This document shows positions 30,873 to 33,614 of a DNA stretch of 33,614 nt, in pieces. Below the pieces are notes generated by a model. That model was not told the origin of the DNA, searched no databases, and saw only the letters and a list, made by a program, of their open reading frames with translations. Positions within the stretch are counted from its first letter, which is position 1; each line of letters opens with the position of its first letter. The position numbers and the translations under genes were made by a program. Origin of the DNA: a virus; IMG/VR virus record IMGVR_UViG_3300009705_000059, positions 1 through 33,614 of that record; one strand, written 5' to 3'.

Positions 30873-31653
30873 TATATACCTTTTTGTAAAATTTATAAAG
30901 TTCGTCTGCAAAAAGTTTATGTCCCTCGATACTCGGGTGTCGTGGTGTTTGGTTGTATGGATTATAACCTGCTGTTTCTAATAAACCTTCATCATTAAAA
31001 CTTTTTACATATGAAAGAATAGTTTTTTTATTAAAGTTCCAATAATATTTTGTATCGATATGTTCATATTTTTCATTTACCATATAATCAAATGCATCAA
31101 TCATAATATATTTAACTTTTTTATATTCTAAATATTTTTGTAAAAAAACTATTAAATTATAATTAAACAATTCATAGTATTTGTTATCAAACATTTCCGT
31201 AAGGTAAAACGAATAGTAATCTTGAAAAAAGTTTTCAAGATTATTTTCAGATTTTTTCTTTTTTTTATATAGATGTAATACATTTTTATTTGGTATTAAA
31301 CTTCCCGTAAATAACTTTGGAAAAAATGGTAGTGGATTTCTAAGTGAAGAAGTAAACCCTACAAAAACTATATCACCTTGTTTAAAATTTTTATCAAATT
31401 CAAATATTGAATTTAAGATATCAACATTGGAACAACCAGATATTGCTGAAGTTTGATATCCTATACCAACCTTACTAGCAAACTGGCCGGTGTATGAATT
31501 TTTAGTTCTAAAAATTTTTACTTTACTTCGTTGAGTATTTTTTTCATCATCCGTCATAACATCCCATCTTGGATGTTCACTTAATTGAGATTCTTCCCAT
31601 TCTCTATCAACACCCAATCCTGCAGTAAAACTATCTCCAAATGAATATATCAT
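30865..31653 (-). CDS. SGNH/GDSL-type hydrolase-like protein, 262 aa
   Basis: The N-terminus IYSFGDSFTAGLG (2-14) is a canonical GDS block I with Ser8. ISGCSNVDILNS (about 70-81) gives block II, and RHPSIEGHKLFADEL near the C-terminus gives the terminal His; the block V Asp is not clear. A glycan O-acetyl or acyl esterase is the best guess. It overlaps the next gene by 8 bases and the previous one by 4. This is the third SGNH-like gene of the operon. Confidence 0.74.
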   Translation of the reverse strand: MIYSFGDSFTAGLGVDREWEESQLSEHPRWDVMTDDEKNTQRSKVKIFRTKNSYTGQFASKVGIGYQTSAISGCSNVDILNSIFEFDKNFKQGDIVFVGFTSSLRNPLPFFPKLFTGSLIPNKNVLHLYKKKKKSENNLENFFQDYYSFYLTEMFDNKYYELFNYNLIVFLQKYLEYKKVKYIMIDAFDYMVNEKYEHIDTKYYWNFNKKTILSYVKSFNDEGLLETAGYNPYNQTPRHPSIEGHKLFADELYKFYKKVYNG

Positions 31654-32507
31654 AATTCAACCTTTCTACAATATGCTTCGAAATCTAATTTAGGCCAATT
31701 TTTCCAACTAAAACTATCATAACTATTCCAAACATCATTAATATCAAACTCTTTCCAATCATCTACTATATAGATAGGAAATGTTTTTGCAAATTCTTCC
31801 ACTAATATACTTCGTTTACATATTGGAATGGTTTTCATATATAATGCTTCCCAAGTTCTATAACAATCAATACCATTTCCCTCTGGTGATATACAAAACT
31901 TATATTGTTTTAATTCTTGAAGATATGATTTATAATCGTTGTTTTCTTGAAATGGTATTTCTTCTTTAACAACCATATCATAACAATCACTTCTTCTTTC
32001 ATATCGTACACCATTTCCCTTAGTAAAGTTTGCATAGATATAATATGGATTTATGTCTGAATATCCCTCGTTTATTACTTCATCCATTATTTTAGAATCG
32101 CCCCATTCCCAAAAGCTATTCGCGATTCCAATAGGAAGTGGTTTAACTTGTGGATGAGTTACATTCATATTCTGTGTGTATATTTTTTTACAATTTGGTA
32201 TATCTAAATACTTTAATTGTTTTTCACAAAACTCATCATCTGAATTATGTAGTATTAATTTAAATGGATTTTTTAATTTCAATAACTTATCATATAATTT
32301 TGACTCAATTAATTTGGGTTTATTTGTATTTAGTAAAGAACTATTAACATAAACTAATTCAGAATTATCATAGTCTATAAAATCAAAATTGTCGATATCA
32401 ATACTATCCATATTAGATTCGAATGGTTTATGTTCAAGTTTACTTATTTGGGTATTACACAATTCTTGAAATTTTTCTCCTTTTATTACTTTCATATTAT
32501 ATTTCAT
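31650..32507 (-). CDS. Exostosin/GT-B-like glycosyltransferase, 285 aa
   Basis: The 285-residue protein ends in KFCISPEGNGIDCYRTWEA (about 205-223) followed by LYMKTIPICKRS. This matches the C-terminal donor-binding region of exostosin-like/GT47-type transferases, where a Glu/Asp-rich loop with R-T-W-E-A contacts the nucleotide sugar. The N-terminal part, with VYVNSSLL and LPIGIANSFW stretches, looks like the acceptor half. The ATG at 32507 overlaps the sulfotransferase stop by 11 bases without a Shine-Dalgarno; an in-frame ATG at 32495 leaves a 1-base gap, so the start is uncertain. Confidence 0.75.
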   Translation of the reverse strand: MKYNMKVIKGEKFQELCNTQISKLEHKPFESNMDSIDIDNFDFIDYDNSELVYVNSSLLNTNKPKLIESKLYDKLLKLKNPFKLILHNSDDEFCEKQLKYLDIPNCKKIYTQNMNVTHPQVKPLPIGIANSFWEWGDSKIMDEVINEGYSDINPYYIYANFTKGNGVRYERRSDCYDMVVKEEIPFQENNDYKSYLQELKQYKFCISPEGNGIDCYRTWEALYMKTIPICKRSILVEEFAKTFPIYIVDDWKEFDINDVWNSYDSFSWKNWPKLDFEAYCRKVEL

Positions 32508-33153
32508 ATTTTTTTTGTTGTAAAAACTCAGTTACTTTATTTTCGTAAAATTTTTTAGCTTCTTTATCAATCCAAGTTGTTTTATTATGCTCATCTATCA
32601 GATTATCTTCAAATTTAATTTGTAAAAATTTTTCTAAATTAGTAACAATAGTAGAGTTTTGTTCTGATATATCTAACTCTAAAAATTGTTTGTCCGTATT
32701 TTTAAATAATACATTAGCTTCCCATGTTACTTTTTTGTGCCAATACAATCTTAAAATATAATCTTCTTCCAAAGTATGAAATCTACTATCTAACCCTACT
32801 TTACCTGTTTTTCCATATTTATTCAATTTAAATTGTCTTGATATCAACCAATCTTTCATCGGTCTTGTTTGTAGAATATAATATGAATTTGGAAATGTTT
32901 GATTTAGAAAACGGATATTTGGCCAACAATCAAACATTTCGTTGCCATCTTCACTTCTAGCTATTCTATCATACCCATCGGTAAATACTTCTTTATTTTC
33001 AAATTCTTCTTTTGTGTGATAACGCCACCACTTTGGGGAGTCTTCACATTCATATCCGTTTTTTTGAAAAAAACGATAAAAAGTTGTTGTAGCGGTTTTG
33101 TTTAATCCAATAAAAAATATTTTTTGGTCGGTTTGTAAATTTTTTATTTTCAT
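32497..33153 (-). CDS. Sulfotransferase 2 (PAPS-dependent type), 218 aa
   Basis: The 218-residue product begins IFFIGLNKTATTTFYRFFQK (12-31), the 5'-phosphosulfate-binding loop with Lys19 and Thr20/Thr22-24, and SYYILQTRPMKDWLISRQ (about 130-147) carries the 3'-phosphate-binding R...S block. HTLEEDYILRLYWH follows. This is a clear sulfotransferase family pattern, likely acting on a carbohydrate or lipid acceptor. It overlaps the next gene by 11 bases and begins by TAATG with the partial gene to its right. Confidence 0.86.
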   Translation of the reverse strand: MKIKNLQTDQKIFFIGLNKTATTTFYRFFQKNGYECEDSPKWWRYHTKEEFENKEVFTDGYDRIARSEDGNEMFDCWPNIRFLNQTFPNSYYILQTRPMKDWLISRQFKLNKYGKTGKVGLDSRFHTLEEDYILRLYWHKKVTWEANVLFKNTDKQFLELDISEQNSTIVTNLEKFLQIKFEDNLIDEHNKTTWIDKEAKKFYENKVTEFLQQKKYEI

Positions 33154-33614
33154 TAAATTACTCCTGCAAATTTTAAATATCCATTTAAATTTAGTTTCTT
33201 AAATGAATCTCTATACTTTGTTACATCTGACGGTAAAATAAAATTATCTTTTACATTTAATGAAATTCCTATTCCTAACTCTTCTACTTTGTGTGCTAAG
33301 TGTTGTATCTCAATTGAATCATCTTCATCCCATAATGCAACTATTGGTATTCTATGTGATACACAAGTAGTTATCATTCCTAAACCAGGTCTGATAACAA
33401 ATATAGAATTATTTTTATGATTGATATTAAAGCTAAAATCAACATCATCTTGGTATTCATTTCTTATCTCTAAAAATTTTTCTGTATATCGTTCTGTATA
33501 ATTTAAAGATGGTGTTATACAAACAATTCTATTCAGATTAAAATCATCTATACTATTATCTTTACATCCCCAACCTATATCAACTTTGTTTTGATATCTT
33601 TTCAATTGTCCAAA
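33153..33614 (-). CDS. Partial glycosyltransferase-like C-terminal domain (5' end beyond the right edge)
   Basis: The frame is open to the right edge, giving 153 visible residues; the true start lies outside the window. An in-frame TTG at 33605 is not a convincing start. FVIRPGLGMITTCVSHRIPIV and IQHLAHKVEELGIGI (about residues 70-116 of the visible part) match the C-terminal donor-binding half of GT-B transferases of MurG/GT28 type (G-x-x-T-x-x-E-x-l-x-x-g-x-P, then Q-x-x-N/H-A). Two Asp/Glu-rich positions in ALWDEDDSIE fit the nucleotide-binding region. It is the first gene of the visible operon. Confidence 0.72.
   Translation of the reverse strand, partial: FGQLKRYQNKVDIGWGCKDNSIDDFNLNRIVCITPSLNYTERYTEKFLEIRNEYQDDVDFSFNINHKNNSIFVIRPGLGMITTCVSHRIPIVALWDEDDSIEIQHLAHKVEELGIGISLNVKDNFILPSDVTKYRDSFKKLNLNGYLKFAGVI

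Noticed and set aside
1-33614. tRNA genes, CRISPR arrays, insertion sequences, integrase
   Set aside because: None seen on reading either strand; the longest non-coding gap is about 60 bases, so little room exists outside genes.

Overview
The window is about 33.6 kb of an AT-rich, tightly packed genome. Every supportable gene lies on the minus strand. It reads as part of a T4-like (contractile-tailed) phage, most likely from a marine or other aquatic setting. The diagnosis rests on recognisable large terminase (gp17), portal (gp20) and prohead protease (gp21) genes in T4 relative order, many 1-29 nt gene overlaps of ATGA or TAATG type, and almost no non-coding DNA. Many genes have clear AGGAG-type Shine-Dalgarno sites, so the host translates with Shine-Dalgarno recognition. 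Nothing in the sequence fixes the host species. No tRNA, CRISPR array, insertion sequence or integrase was seen.

Transcription runs from high to low coordinates. Region A (33614 to 16206) is a 17-kb accessory operon of surface-glycan-type genes. It has glycosyltransferase-like proteins, two sulfotransferase-like proteins, three SGNH-hydrolase-like proteins, a NeuB-family synthase, a CMP-sugar synthetase, a sugar-1-phosphate nucleotidyltransferase, a HAD phosphatase, a PLP aminotransferase, a D-2-hydroxyacid dehydrogenase, a radical SAM/SPASM enzyme, a methyltransferase-like protein, and a three-member paralogous family of unknown function with a ParB-like G-S/T-H-R motif. Together they look like a pathway that makes, activates, transfers and decorates an acidic nonulosonate-like sugar, either on the virion or on the host envelope.

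Region B (16160 to 8117) holds a P-loop kinase, a GH108 endolysin, a small C/H/D protein of possible thiol-hydrolase fold, two small structural-type proteins, and a 1508-residue protein. That protein fuses a CCA-adding-type nucleotidyltransferase, an HD hydrolase, an NMN-adenylyltransferase-like domain and an ATP/NAD-type polynucleotide ligase. Three small proteins, one with zinc-finger cysteines, follow before the terminase. Region C (8103 to 1) is the head and packaging module: a signal-peptide/membrane protein, gp17, gp20, four proteins in the place where T4 has 67 and 68, gp21, and two unknown genes running off the left edge.

The most interesting point is the possible link between regions B and C. 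The kinase and two other proteins begin with a roughly 10-residue leader ending in a hydrophobic-x-E motif, resembling the T4 capsid-targeting sequence that gp21 cleaves. Similar x-N-E or x-K-E sites sit at the domain boundaries of the 1508-residue protein. One reading is that an RNA-repair set (kinase, CCA end repair, HD phosphohydrolase, adenylyltransferase, ligase) is packaged in the head, cut by gp21 and injected with the DNA. This is inference and is marked as such below.
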